From CAVALG01 sp045576295 (GTDB lineage Bacteria > Bacillota > Clostridia > Oscillospirales > Acutalibacteraceae), in NCBI GenBank assembly GCA_045576295.1, contig JAZNGF010000052.1, forward strand, positions 1-30,441: a stretch of DNA of 30,441 nucleotides, written 5' to 3'. The notes beneath the pieces were generated by a model. That model saw only the letters and a program-made list of their open reading frames with translations. It searched no databases and was not told where the DNA came from. Of the stretch, positions 1 through 9,145 are shown one piece after another. The translations under genes were made by a program, and so were the position numbers. Every line of letters begins with the position of its first letter. Within the stretch, counting starts at the first letter, position 1.

Positions 1-2
1 CA

Positions 3-650
3 ACCAACGACGAGGCGCGCGTTGAAATTATCGACGATATGCAAATGAGAAATAATGTGGCAGAAATTATTGCTCCTGTTTGTGAATGCAATGAGCCGGT
101 TCCTAATGCCGCTGAACCGCAAGAAAATGTTTCTTATAATAATTTTGCAGAATTAATGAGCAGTTCAGTCGAACCCGAAGAAACAGCTGAACCTGAAAGC
201 GAGGTTGTTCTGCAAGAGCAGGTTTACGCCGAAGAAGCGGCCGAGGTTGTAGAAGAGTTAATCGAAGAACCGCAAACAACAGAAGCAAATATATATGAAC
301 CGCAAGAAACTATTTCTTACAATAATTTCTCAGAATTAATGAGCAGTTCAGCCGAACCCGAAGAAACAGCTGAACCTGAAAGCGAGGTTGTTCTGCAAGA
401 GCAGACATCTGGCAAAGAGGTAGCCAATACCAATGTGGAAGCTTTAGGAGAAAACGATACTTCCTTAAAAAACAAAGTAGTTGATGAAAAAAAGAGCGAA
501 GAGTTACCGGTGGTTAATATTCCATACAGTGATATAGATCCGATGTTTGGTCCACCGCCAATAATGAATTATACAGCAACGCCTCCACAACATCAAAAAC
601 CCGAAAAAGTTGGCTTCTTTAAAAAGAAACGTGAAAATAAGAATAAATAG
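3..650 (+). CDS. Acidic repeat protein, 5' end outside the window
   Basis: The reading frame is open from the first bases of the window (positions 3-38 add TNDEARVEIIDD before the first ATG at 39), so this is most likely the C-terminal part of a longer protein. About 200 visible residues are rich in Glu, Pro, Gln and Ser and look disordered. Two copies of a 36-residue unit (114-221 and 297-404) are nearly identical and carry the core SYNNF.ELMSSS followed by EPEETAEPESEVVLQEQ. The C-terminus turns basic (FFKKKRENKNK). No domain was recognised. It precedes the SPFH gene by about 140 bp on the same strand and may be the first visible member of that cluster. A short tail tethering or recruiting partners would fit, but that is inference. 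Confidence 0.7.
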   Translation, partial: TNDEARVEIIDDMQMRNNVAEIIAPVCECNEPVPNAAEPQENVSYNNFAELMSSSVEPEETAEPESEVVLQEQVYAEEAAEVVEELIEEPQTTEANIYEPQETISYNNFSELMSSSAEPEETAEPESEVVLQEQTSGKEVANTNVEALGENDTSLKNKVVDEKKSEELPVVNIPYSDIDPMFGPPPIMNYTATPPQHQKPEKVGFFKKKRENKNK

Positions 651-790
651 TGGTTGTGCTTTGATGCGAAAAATATTAGCAACAGGGCAGTAAAAGTTTA
701 TGGGGTAAATATTAACTTCGCGCTTATAAGCAAAACTATTTGTGCAACCATAGTGAAAACGAAAGAAAATACAAACAAGGAGTGAACGTT

Positions 791-1987
791 ATGGCAATAT
801 CAGAAGTTATAAGACATGAATTTGAAGGTTCACCGGATATTGTGGTTTGGAAATATAATAAAGGTGAAGAATTTAATGCCACTTCTCAATTAATTGTTGA
901 TGAAACACATCAAGCTATTTTGGTTGTGAATGGGCAAGCGGCAGATTTATTTGGGCCGGGAAGGCACACTTTGTCGGTTCCGAATATTCCGATAGCAAAA
1001 AAGATTATAAACATACCTACCGGCGGCACCAGCCCGTTTCCGTGCAAAGTGTTTTACATCAGCCAAGTTCACCAAATGGATATGCTTTGGGGAACAAGAG
1101 GCCCAATTACATTAGATGATCCGTTATACGATATATTCTTGCACGTAATGCTTCACGGAAGTATGACTTTCTCAATTTCTGATTCAAGAAAATTTTTGGT
1201 GAAGTTTGCCGGATTTAGAGAGAGGTTTACTGCAAGCGAAATGGTTAACCATTTCAAAGGAATCATTTCTTCACACGTTAAGGATTGCATTTCTAAAATA
1301 ATGATAAATGGTATGCTTAGTTATTTTATGATAAATGCAAACCTCTTTGAAATTAGTGAAACCGTAAAAGAAAGATTAGACGGAATTTTTGAAGAGTATG
1401 GAATTAGGATTGAATACTTTAATATTGAAACAATTGAAGTTCCAAAAGAAGATTATGATGCAGTAACTCGCGCCAAGGAACGCCGTTCAGGAAGAATAAT
1501 TGAAGGCTACACATGGCAAGAAGAACGCCAGATGATGATTGCCGAAAAATTTGCAGGTAATGAAGGAACTATGGGTAGCGTTGGTGGTGCTGTTGGTGGA
1601 TTTATGATGGGTGGAGCTTTAGGCGGTTCCATTGTTGATATCGCTAAATCTGCTTTAGATCAGGATAGAATTCCAAGCGGCAAGCCACCTAAAGACACAA
1701 CGGTTACATCAAAGCCTATGGGGGGAGTAACAACACCAGGCTTTAATGTTAAAGGGTTTTTGAACAATTCAGATGCAACAAACGCTGAACAACCACAGCC
1801 GGTTCAGCCAACTCCGAATTCAAGCAACGGCATTGAGTGCCCTGAATGTGGAAATGTTGTGCAAGCAGGTTCCAAATTCTGTAATGAATGCGGATGTAAA
1901 TTATTAACAGCGGTATTCTGTTCTAATTGTGGAAAGCAACTTGAGCCAAATTCCAAGTTCTGTAATGAATGCGGAACAAAAGTGTAA
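791..1987 (+). CDS. SPFH-domain protein with two C-terminal zinc ribbons
   Basis: This 398-residue protein has an SPFH/band-7-like region over roughly residues 10-240, of the 'virion core protein-like' type that includes Bacillus YdjI. Next comes a Gly-rich hydrophobic stretch (about 258-290, GGAVGGFMMGGALGG), a Pro/Thr/Gln-rich linker, and two zinc ribbons with cysteine pairs at 350/353 with 364/367 and 377/380 with 391/394. The start at 791 has AAGGAG at 777-782; an in-frame TTG at 740 lacks a ribosome binding site. SPFH proteins form membrane-associated oligomers and scaffolds. In B. subtilis, YdjI works with zinc-ribbon membrane proteins and a PspA homologue. Next to a four-helix membrane protein and another zinc-ribbon protein, a membrane-scaffold role is likely. 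The two ribbons are close copies at DNA level. Confidence 0.88.
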   Translation: MAISEVIRHEFEGSPDIVVWKYNKGEEFNATSQLIVDETHQAILVVNGQAADLFGPGRHTLSVPNIPIAKKIINIPTGGTSPFPCKVFYISQVHQMDMLWGTRGPITLDDPLYDIFLHVMLHGSMTFSISDSRKFLVKFAGFRERFTASEMVNHFKGIISSHVKDCISKIMINGMLSYFMINANLFEISETVKERLDGIFEEYGIRIEYFNIETIEVPKEDYDAVTRAKERRSGRIIEGYTWQEERQMMIAEKFAGNEGTMGSVGGAVGGFMMGGALGGSIVDIAKSALDQDRIPSGKPPKDTTVTSKPMGGVTTPGFNVKGFLNNSDATNAEQPQPVQPTPNSSNGIECPECGNVVQAGSKFCNECGCKLLTAVFCSNCGKQLEPNSKFCNECGTKV

Positions 1988-2010
1988 TTAAACTGGAGGA
2001 GGTTTTTGAA

Positions 2011-2712
2011 ATGGAAAAGAAATTAAACGTTAAGCAATATTTAACTGTATCAATTCTGTATGCTGCAATTTTTGCTATATATAACATTATTGTAATGCTT
2101 TTATTTGATGATAAAAATGCAATATTTTGGACAAGCTATGCATTTATGTGCGCGGCATTCATTGCAAATATTTCTGTTACAGTGTTCTCTTTTAAATCAT
2201 TAGATGTTGAAGCAGTTTTTATGGGTATTCCCTTGCTCTCATTTTCTATTTTTTATTTCTTCGGAGAATTGTTTGCAAGTTTCGTGTTTATGTTATTCAG
2301 AGGTGTTGTAGGTATAAAATTAACAGTGGCCATACAGGTTATATTTTTGTTGATTTTTGTTATTTTTGCTGCCGTTGCGCTTCTAAGTAAAAACACAGTT
2401 GAAGGTATAACCAAAGATGTAGAAACAAAGGTTAGAACTATTAAGTTGCTGAGTGTAGATGTGAAGCTTCTTGAAGAGCAGTGCATGGATAAAGAGTTGA
2501 AAGCTGAATTGCACAAGGTGGCAGAAGCAATTCGATATTCAGATCCTATGACAAATGAGGCTCTTGCCGATTTGGATAATATAATCAGTGGCAAGGTTTC
2601 GGAACTTAAATATCATTGTAATAATAATAACAAAAACGAAGCGTTGCAACTTTGTTATCAGCTTAGTGCTTATATATCAGAGAGAAATCAAAAGCTGATT
2701 TTGTTGAAATAA
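2011..2712 (+). CDS. Membrane protein with four predicted helices and a helical cytoplasmic tail
   Basis: The 233-residue product has hydrophobic segments at about 11-32, 38-60, 68-95 and 103-125. A charged, helical C-terminal region (130-233) follows and probably lies in the cytoplasm. GGAGGAGG at 1995-2002 fixes the ATG at 2011; an upstream in-frame start at 1969 would overlap the SPFH gene. It sits 23 bp after the SPFH gene and 23 bp before the zinc-ribbon helical protein, so the three are probably one transcript. I do not recognise the family. Its tail could be the docking point for the SPFH or zinc-ribbon partner, which is inference from gene order. Confidence 0.8.
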   Translation: MEKKLNVKQYLTVSILYAAIFAIYNIIVMLLFDDKNAIFWTSYAFMCAAFIANISVTVFSFKSLDVEAVFMGIPLLSFSIFYFFGELFASFVFMLFRGVVGIKLTVAIQVIFLLIFVIFAAVALLSKNTVEGITKDVETKVRTIKLLSVDVKLLEEQCMDKELKAELHKVAEAIRYSDPMTNEALADLDNIISGKVSELKYHCNNNNKNEALQLCYQLSAYISERNQKLILLK

Positions 2713-2735
2713 CGCAATGAACGGGTGGCTTAACA

Positions 2736-4679
2736 ATGGCGGTTAATTACGTTACACAAAAATGCAATTCGTGTGCGGGAACAAAGCTTGAATATTTAAA
2801 GGAACTTAATGCATGGCGTTGCTTATATTGTGGCACGTTGATCGAAAGGCACGAGCAAGTAGACACTATGTTCACTATTAAAAATGTTGTAAGACAAGCC
2901 TTATTAGATGTTGCTTACACTCGAATGGATAGTGCACAAAAAAATCTTGTAGAATGCGAGAAAATCGATTCACGTTATATTGGTACAATTATAGCGAAAA
3001 TTGCTTATGAGATGAATATGATTATTCACGGTAATATTTCTCAAAATGAGCAACGAAATATGTTTTCTTTGTTGAAAAAGAACTATTTGTCTTTAAATTC
3101 AATAAGCGAAGTTCCAACAGATGAAGAAATTGCTTTATATGAGTTTTTTGACTCATCAGAAATTATTGGGCTTCTTATTTTGGTGTATGATTCACTGAAC
3201 GCAACCAAACGTAGAGATTTTATATATAAATATTTCAATGCTTCAGAAATTTACTGCCTAGAATTAAATACCGATTTAATCAATTATTCTCTTAAGAATC
3301 AAAACTATGAGATGTTTGATAAGATTGTTTCGAATGTTGACAACATTGACAAAAAAGCTGTGTTGAGTACCATCCTCATTAAATATCCTGATGGAGATCA
3401 AAAAAGAGCAAATGCTGTTATGTTAGCTGAAATAGAAGGTTCTGTTTCTGAAGATGACGTAAAAATGGCAGAAGAGTATTTAGAGAAATCTAATGATAGC
3501 ATTGAAACAAAATGCAGCATAGCCAAAGCGCTCTCCAACACCCCGGCAAGGCCTTCGATTGAATGCCTTATGGAAAATGTAATAGCCAATCTTACAGAAG
3601 AAAAGGATATTGCACAAATATTCGATGTTATAATGAAAAAATCACTGCTTGATGTAGAAATATATACAGTTTTGGATTTTGCGGTTTTGAAATGTTCAGA
3701 TAATGCGTGCAAATATATTTTGAACAAATTTTATGAAACAAAGCAATTTATAGAGTTTTCATATAAATATTTCAATGCGATATTACTACGAAACAGTGCT
3801 GCAGAAGAAAAAAAACAGCTTATTGATGCGGGATTGAAGTTTAATGTTTCTGAGAAAACAAAGGAAACCTTTATATCTTCATATTTGTGTGACGTAGACG
3901 ATTCGATAGAAAACAGAAGAATACTTATACCTTACTTATTGTCATTAATCGAAGTGTTATCTACTAATAGCATTGAAAAGTATCTGTTCAAGTGTAGTTT
4001 GGACAAAGATATGAAAAGTGAAGTTGTGAAAATGATTTTTGGTATGAAAATCACTCGCACGTTTTTTCACAACACTTTGAGCAATTATGTTAAAACATCG
4101 AACGATCCTTTTAATGTAAAAAAAGAGGTGATATATATTCTCATCTCTGCGGGGCTTAATATTTCAATAGATGCAGTTTTGGAACTGCTTTATCAAGATT
4201 CGCTGACTGCAGATGAGAGGATTTACCTTTTAAAACTGCTAAAAAACAATGGCATAAGCACAGATGAGATTGCAAATAATTATCTATCAAATGTTAATAT
4301 TGCAAAATTTGAGCCGAGTATTTTTGCAGAGTTAATTAAGGGGATCAATTCAATTACAGAGAAGAGTTTTGTAAGGTATGTTTTGGCTCTTAGAGATTTG
4401 GATGCAGCAAAGGTAGCCAATGTTTTGAAGATGAGCTCGTTATGTTATAACAATGCTTCAAATATGAGTTGTAGTGTTAATCATAATGGGAGGACAATTG
4501 TGTGCAATATAATCCAAGGATATATACTTGCGGCACAAGAAAACGAAGAGGTTGCAGTTTCTATATTATCTGTATTACTTGGTAATTCCGCAGATGTTAA
4601 TACAGAAATTGACGTAGCGGGCTCGCGAATGAAATTTAAAAAATATATACACACTCAAAAGAACAGTTTAGATAACTAA
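2736..4679 (+). CDS. Zinc-ribbon protein with long alpha-helical repeat region
   Basis: The 647-residue protein opens with a zinc ribbon (C10, C13, C29, C32; the second pair in RCLYCG). The rest is almost entirely predicted helix in repeating 30-40 residue hairpins, resembling a TPR/HEAT-like solenoid without a clear consensus. No membrane helix or signal peptide is visible. The ATG follows a weak GGGTGG at 2723-2728, 24 bp after the preceding stop, so coupling to upstream translation may help. No enzymatic motif was found. An adaptor or scaffold role is inferred from the solenoid and zinc ribbon and from its place beside the double-ribbon SPFH protein. The downstream end has no obvious terminator. 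Confidence 0.78.
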   Translation: MAVNYVTQKCNSCAGTKLEYLKELNAWRCLYCGTLIERHEQVDTMFTIKNVVRQALLDVAYTRMDSAQKNLVECEKIDSRYIGTIIAKIAYEMNMIIHGNISQNEQRNMFSLLKKNYLSLNSISEVPTDEEIALYEFFDSSEIIGLLILVYDSLNATKRRDFIYKYFNASEIYCLELNTDLINYSLKNQNYEMFDKIVSNVDNIDKKAVLSTILIKYPDGDQKRANAVMLAEIEGSVSEDDVKMAEEYLEKSNDSIETKCSIAKALSNTPARPSIECLMENVIANLTEEKDIAQIFDVIMKKSLLDVEIYTVLDFAVLKCSDNACKYILNKFYETKQFIEFSYKYFNAILLRNSAAEEKKQLIDAGLKFNVSEKTKETFISSYLCDVDDSIENRRILIPYLLSLIEVLSTNSIEKYLFKCSLDKDMKSEVVKMIFGMKITRTFFHNTLSNYVKTSNDPFNVKKEVIYILISAGLNISIDAVLELLYQDSLTADERIYLLKLLKNNGISTDEIANNYLSNVNIAKFEPSIFAELIKGINSITEKSFVRYVLALRDLDAAKVANVLKMSSLCYNNASNMSCSVNHNGRTIVCNIIQGYILAAQENEEVAVSILSVLLGNSADVNTEIDVAGSRMKFKKYIHTQKNSLDN

Positions 4680-5025
4680 ACAAGACGATTGTGTGTAGAA
4701 AGCCGGATGCTGTAGCTGAAATAGTGGTAAAGCGAAGCGGTTAAGGTGTTTTATAAAAACGAAAGTGCCATTAACATTGGATTAGAATTTATGTTATTGT
4801 GTAGCACGGAATATATATGCATCAGTAAAGCGAAATAATTTTCCAAGAGATGCTTGTAGATATAAAAACGGTGAGCATTTATTTGAATATTATTGATGTG
4901 AAATGCTTTTCATATAATTTTGTTTATACATACTATAGTGATTTGAATTTAAAATCCTGCATGGAGCATTCTATAGATTTTAAATAATTTCGCAAAACTT
5001 TAATAATGAATAAGGGGGTTTTTAA
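4680..5025 (+). promoter_or_regulatory. 346-bp gap inside the cluster with a 10-bp inverted repeat
   Basis: This AT-rich gap separates the SPFH module from the paralogue/ATPase module, and no credible gene is seen in it. It contains a perfect 10-bp inverted repeat (4947-4956 and 4976-4985, loop 19) ending about 40 bp before the next start codon. A TATAAT at 4913-4918 and a TATAGT at 4934-4939 are possible -10 boxes, but neither has a good -35 at 16-18 bp. The repeat could be an operator or a leader hairpin. A separate promoter for the second module is plausible but not shown. Confidence 0.4.
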
Positions 5026-6771
5026 GTGACTCAAGAAGAAATAAACGAATATAACCGATTGTTAAACAGATATAAAAGATTAGTTGCTGAAAACAATAAT
5101 CTTGCCGCAGAAATAGAACTTGGTATTGAAAACTGCTATGTTGTAGCAAACAATATAACCTCTGTAGGAGAAGTTGTAACTAGCAATGTTCAATATGTTG
5201 CCGGTGAAGTAAGCAATGCGCATGAAGTTGTTGATAAGCTTCATAAGTGTTTGATAGATGTAACAGAACACTATTTCTTGTTTAAGAATCTTTCAGAAGC
5301 GTCTAAAAAACTTACTCAGTACAATGATGAGTATTATACAAAATTTAAATTTTACAATGAACTGCGTAGAATTACCCTTGGTTATGTTATAGGGCTTGAC
5401 TCGTATGTCGTATCAAGCGAATCACTTAGAAAAAAGGTAGAAAAATCATATTTGGCCAATACGGATTATTGGCTATCATATGCAATAACTGCTGTAATGC
5501 TTTGGGCAAACGATGAAAAAGAAGCAGCGTATAGAGCTATGAATAGATCTATGACTATGGATTGTTATAAATCCTGCATTTTCTTTATGCTGGTTAACCT
5601 AAGATTCGGAAGGCTTGAGGCTGCACGAAATTGGTACATAACATTGCTTGATAAAACAGATGTAAACAATATGTCTGATGAATGGCAGCACGTGTTACAC
5701 GCTTACCTGATTGGGGCGATGAACAATGATAAAGAGTTCACCGAAATGGCATCAGGATATTTTAATAGAATGTTAGGGCAAACCGAAGCTACCAATGTAG
5801 GGTTCAGTAAAAAGGTCATAGAGAGGGCAAATTCATTTGCTAAAAGTTTTATTCACCAAACTGGAAATGAATTTGCAACATTAAAAGATGTTTGTCCTGA
5901 ATACCAAGAAATGAAAAATCTTCTTTCATGTATGGAAAAAATAGGTGCAATGGCAAAGCACTATGATGAAATATATCAAATGGAAGAAGAAACTGCTGAC
6001 AATATGTTTGAGCAGATAGAGAATGTATTATATGACCTTATTAATAGTTATGATGAAAAAGAATTCGAAGTTATAAAAGAAATAAAATATAACGAATCAA
6101 TTCTTGCGGCTAATGGAGATATGGCTGTAGCAAATAAAAAATTTGCAGAAAGCTATGGCGAAATGGTAAAAAATAAAACTTTTGCTGATCTTATGCTGAA
6201 ATGGGCTTTTGACGAGGATTATAGAAACACCAACATAACTATAAAAAGATTCTCTTTATCATATTTAAAAGAACGTATTTCAAAAGGAATTATTAGTTAC
6301 TTCGATGAACAAAGTAAACTTTTGAAAGACAGGTACACCTTGAAATTGGACTCCAGTGGAAGTATTTCGGGGTGTCAGTTGACTTGCAACGAAAATGAAT
6401 ATGAATCAGCAGCGGAAACTGTTACGAAACATTATAATAAAAACAAGTTCCGCTATATAATGTCAGATAAATATTTCAAGATATTTATTTTAATGTGTGC
6501 AGGGGCTTTGTTATTGCTTGCCATCTCAGCATTGGTAATAGGTTCTAAAGCGTTTCCCGTGCTTTTAACGTTAGGAGTCACTTTAGGAATAGTTAGCGGT
6601 TTCTTAGTTTGGAGAAGATGGGTTGATTTGGGTAAAGAAATTGCTGAAAGATGTCGTTTAACACTTGTTAAACTTAGAAACGCATTAGATGAAATGAGCG
6701 CTTGGAGAAGGCTTGTAAAAAAAGAAAGAGAAGCTATAGAAGATTTACAAAATGCAATTGATAGGTTTTAA
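5026..6771 (+). CDS. Membrane-hairpin helical protein, paralogue 1 of 3
   Basis: The 581-residue protein starts at GTG 5026 behind a GGGGG at 5014-5018. An N-terminal coiled coil (about 1-110) is followed by a helical, TPR-like module opening with DYWLSYA (147-153) and containing NLRFGRLEAARNWY. A second conserved block starts at KYNE (about 354) with an NGD shortly after. Two hydrophobic helices (about 486-506 and 512-529) form a hairpin near the C-terminus, and the protein ends in another charged helix. No enzymatic motif is visible. The genes at 6786 and 10663 share this layout and both conserved blocks. Topology predicts both large ends in the cytoplasm with the hairpin anchoring the protein. 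Family and function are not recognised. Confidence 0.82.
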   Translation: MTQEEINEYNRLLNRYKRLVAENNNLAAEIELGIENCYVVANNITSVGEVVTSNVQYVAGEVSNAHEVVDKLHKCLIDVTEHYFLFKNLSEASKKLTQYNDEYYTKFKFYNELRRITLGYVIGLDSYVVSSESLRKKVEKSYLANTDYWLSYAITAVMLWANDEKEAAYRAMNRSMTMDCYKSCIFFMLVNLRFGRLEAARNWYITLLDKTDVNNMSDEWQHVLHAYLIGAMNNDKEFTEMASGYFNRMLGQTEATNVGFSKKVIERANSFAKSFIHQTGNEFATLKDVCPEYQEMKNLLSCMEKIGAMAKHYDEIYQMEEETADNMFEQIENVLYDLINSYDEKEFEVIKEIKYNESILAANGDMAVANKKFAESYGEMVKNKTFADLMLKWAFDEDYRNTNITIKRFSLSYLKERISKGIISYFDEQSKLLKDRYTLKLDSSGSISGCQLTCNENEYESAAETVTKHYNKNKFRYIMSDKYFKIFILMCAGALLLLAISALVIGSKAFPVLLTLGVTLGIVSGFLVWRRWVDLGKEIAERCRLTLVKLRNALDEMSAWRRLVKKEREAIEDLQNAIDRF

Positions 6772-6785
6772 GGAGGTAAAATATT

Positions 6786-8426
6786 ATGGCTAACGTAAAT
6801 GGTGCTATTAATCAACTTAATGGTGCAGTTGAAACGTTTAGTTCTAATGTAAGCGTACACGTAAGAAATGTTGATGCGTCTACAAAAAGAATACAGGAAA
6901 CAGCTGAAAATGTATATCAGAAAGTTGATAAGTTCAGAACTGATATTATGCGCGGTGAAGAAAAGCAAATTGCTCATGAAAATATAATGCGAATTGATCA
7001 AATTATTAAAGAGCAGTTCGGCAACTATGACGCTATAAGAAAAACTATCATTGGTGTTGTTCGCGATTTTGATATTAACTTAGTAAGGAATAGCACAATC
7101 GAAGAATTATCAGAAGAATTATGGATAACCAGTTCAAGATACTGGCTTTCGTATGCGTTGCTTGCTGTTACTGCATGGGTAAACAATTATCCTGAGGTTG
7201 CAAAAAATGCTTTGTCTGAAAGCGGAAGAAGAGATGCGATAAAAACTTCGTTGTTTTTCTGTTTGTTGAATTTGCGGTTTCAAAGGGTTGAAACAGCGCG
7301 AGAGTGGTTTAAAGTATATTGTAAAACACTTGATCCTACAATGCTTCAACAAGAAACAGCTGTTATGATTCAAGCATTTATGAATGGTGTTTTTGGGAAG
7401 GATAAGCAGCTTGAGCATGATGTTGTTAGTATAATAAACGATTGGATACGCATTATTTCTGAAGATGCTGTTATTTGCCAAGAGCTGGTAAACAGCTATG
7501 AAGAATATTTTGAAAAGTTTAATATGCGTGCTGAGTTCAAATATGAAATGATTAGTAATTTCTGCACAAACTCTAAAGATATTCAAAGATCGTTTGTTGA
7601 TGTATCAAAATACGACAAGCTCATTGAATTGGTTGAAGGACTTAGCGTAGAAAGTGAAACCCGTACCGATGAGAATTATAAGAGCAGAGTTGATGCTGTT
7701 TTAACATCGCTTATTACCAATTACGATGCAGAAGAACTTGAATTGAAAAAAGAACAAGAATATTTTAGACTTGTAATTGAAAACGAGGGCGATAAAGAAC
7801 TCGCAGAATCACAACACCAGGCAATGCTTAAATCGCAAGGCGGACATTACAACATCGGTAAACAGATGGTGAATTGGGTTATTTATGACGACAATGAAGA
7901 AACCAATGTTCAGGTTAGAAAGTTCGGATTACAAAGCACAAAGGCGTGGTTCCAAACCGCCTTGGATAATTGGACGATGAAAGTCAAAGAACGTTGCCCA
8001 TTGCAGTATAATTTTAAGATTGACGAGTGGACAGGAACCAGTAATGGTAGAGATCTTGATGAACAAAGAGTAAGCATGAAAAACTTCTTTGAAAACAATA
8101 AGTTCAGAATGGTATATATAAATACTTTTAATATCGCACTTGTTATTGTATTCTTTGTTTCATTAATCATAACTGTTGCTTCGGTTGTATCAACCATAAA
8201 CAATGGTTTTACTCCGGCTTTAATAGTTGGCATTGTTCTTATGTTAGGTTCGGTTGGTTTCCTTCTTTGGAGAGCTATGAATGGTAAAAAGAAGTTTGAA
8301 GAACGTGTTAATGCTGCGGTATATAATTTGGAAAGCACAATGGCTCAGATAGTAGAGTTCCAGCGCTATTTCACAGAAAACATTTACAAGAAAGACGAAG
8401 TTATTGCAAAATTAAGTTATATATAA
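6786..8426 (+). CDS. Membrane-hairpin helical protein, paralogue 2 of 3
   Basis: The 546-residue protein starts 14 bp after paralogue 1, with AAGGAGG at 6770-6776 overlapping that gene's stop. It has the same architecture: an N-terminal coiled-coil region of about 100 residues, RYWLSYALLAVTAWVNN at 118-134 (compare DYWLSYAITAVMLWAND in paralogue 1), NLRFQRVETAREWF, and a block around 321-380 aligning with the KYNE block. Two membrane helices (about 448-470 and 475-497) and a C-terminal coiled coil follow. The first 60 residues resemble methyl-accepting-type or tropomyosin-like coiled coil, but no signalling domain is present. Its adjacency suggests gene duplication and hetero-oligomer formation, which is inference. 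Confidence 0.82.
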   Translation: MANVNGAINQLNGAVETFSSNVSVHVRNVDASTKRIQETAENVYQKVDKFRTDIMRGEEKQIAHENIMRIDQIIKEQFGNYDAIRKTIIGVVRDFDINLVRNSTIEELSEELWITSSRYWLSYALLAVTAWVNNYPEVAKNALSESGRRDAIKTSLFFCLLNLRFQRVETAREWFKVYCKTLDPTMLQQETAVMIQAFMNGVFGKDKQLEHDVVSIINDWIRIISEDAVICQELVNSYEEYFEKFNMRAEFKYEMISNFCTNSKDIQRSFVDVSKYDKLIELVEGLSVESETRTDENYKSRVDAVLTSLITNYDAEELELKKEQEYFRLVIENEGDKELAESQHQAMLKSQGGHYNIGKQMVNWVIYDDNEETNVQVRKFGLQSTKAWFQTALDNWTMKVKERCPLQYNFKIDEWTGTSNGRDLDEQRVSMKNFFENNKFRMVYINTFNIALVIVFFVSLIITVASVVSTINNGFTPALIVGIVLMLGSVGFLLWRAMNGKKKFEERVNAAVYNLESTMAQIVEFQRYFTENIYKKDEVIAKLSYI

Positions 8427-8448
8427 ACAAAATTTGGAGGTAAAAATA

Positions 8449-8637
8449 ATGAGCACAAACAATGTTAATAATCCTAACGAAGAACTTGAATTTGAAAGAA
8501 TGATGGAGGAAAAAATCAAAGAAAATTTTGGTTCATCTTCTTCAAATGCTCAAAATGATATGGATTCAAGGTTAAAAGAAATGAATAAGAAGCTTCCTTC
8601 TTGGAATCTCGAACCGCCGCATACATTCATCAAGTAA
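8449..8637 (+). CDS. Small acidic protein, 62 residues
   Basis: The start at ATG 8449 is set by GGAGG at 8436-8440; a TTG at 8434 in the same frame lies within that site. The product is hydrophilic, opening with Asn/Glu-rich sequence (EELEFERMMEEKIKENFG), then a Ser/Asn linker, a basic helix (RLKEMNKKLPSW) and an aromatic tail ending PPHTFIK. It overlaps the next gene by one base (TAATG), so the two are translationally coupled. No family is recognised. Its size and position between the paralogues and the ATPase suggest an adaptor or regulatory subunit, which is inference. Confidence 0.7.
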   Translation: MSTNNVNNPNEELEFERMMEEKIKENFGSSSSNAQNDMDSRLKEMNKKLPSWNLEPPHTFIK

Positions 8638-9134
8638 TGATTGCGGAAAAAGCGTTTGAAATTGTTGATTCCCCAAAAACTTACAGCGATTGGCTTGATT
8701 GTTTTGAAGTGTTATGCAGAAAAAATGTCAGTAATAAAGAACTGCAGCTTTTAAGTATGGGAGAGTGCGTTGCATCAGCAGAAACGGTAGAGTTCTTAGA
8801 AACACAATTGATAAAGACTATTAATATAATGATACGCAGATATATACAGTCTTTCAACAAAGAACTTGAGTTACATATGATGTATAACGAATACGATAAC
8901 ATTTATCAGTTATTCATTAAATTAGCTAACCAATTTAATGGTTGTATGTTTTTCTTGAATCTTGACTTTATGAGCGTTAAGTTTCGCAAGGAATTGCGTA
9001 GCTCTATAATTCAAGAAACGAAAAAATTTTGGCAATTGATGCTTAATACGATGTACAGTCAATGCATAGAACAGAACAATTCGTTTTTAGAAGATGAGTT
9101 GTATATGATAAAACGCATAAAACTATTTGGTTAA
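8637..9134 (+). CDS. Helical protein of unknown function, 165 residues
   Basis: The ATG at 8637 shares a base with the stop of the preceding 62-residue gene and has no ribosome binding site of its own, which points to reinitiation. An in-frame TTG at 8601 would lie inside the preceding gene and is less likely. The product appears all alpha-helical, with alternating hydrophobic positions and no membrane segment; the C-terminal half is rich in Tyr, Phe and Met. It ends 11 bp before the AAA+ ATPase gene. I recognise no family. A soluble partner of the ATPase or of the paralogues is the likeliest role by context. Confidence 0.72.
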   Translation: MIAEKAFEIVDSPKTYSDWLDCFEVLCRKNVSNKELQLLSMGECVASAETVEFLETQLIKTINIMIRRYIQSFNKELELHMMYNEYDNIYQLFIKLANQFNGCMFFLNLDFMSVKFRKELRSSIIQETKKFWQLMLNTMYSQCIEQNNSFLEDELYMIKRIKLFG

Positions 9135-9145
9135 GGAGGGTTATA

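Noticed and set aside
740..790. Upstream TTG start for the SPFH gene
   Set aside because: The 17 added residues lack SPFH similarity and AAGGAG is correctly spaced only for ATG 791.
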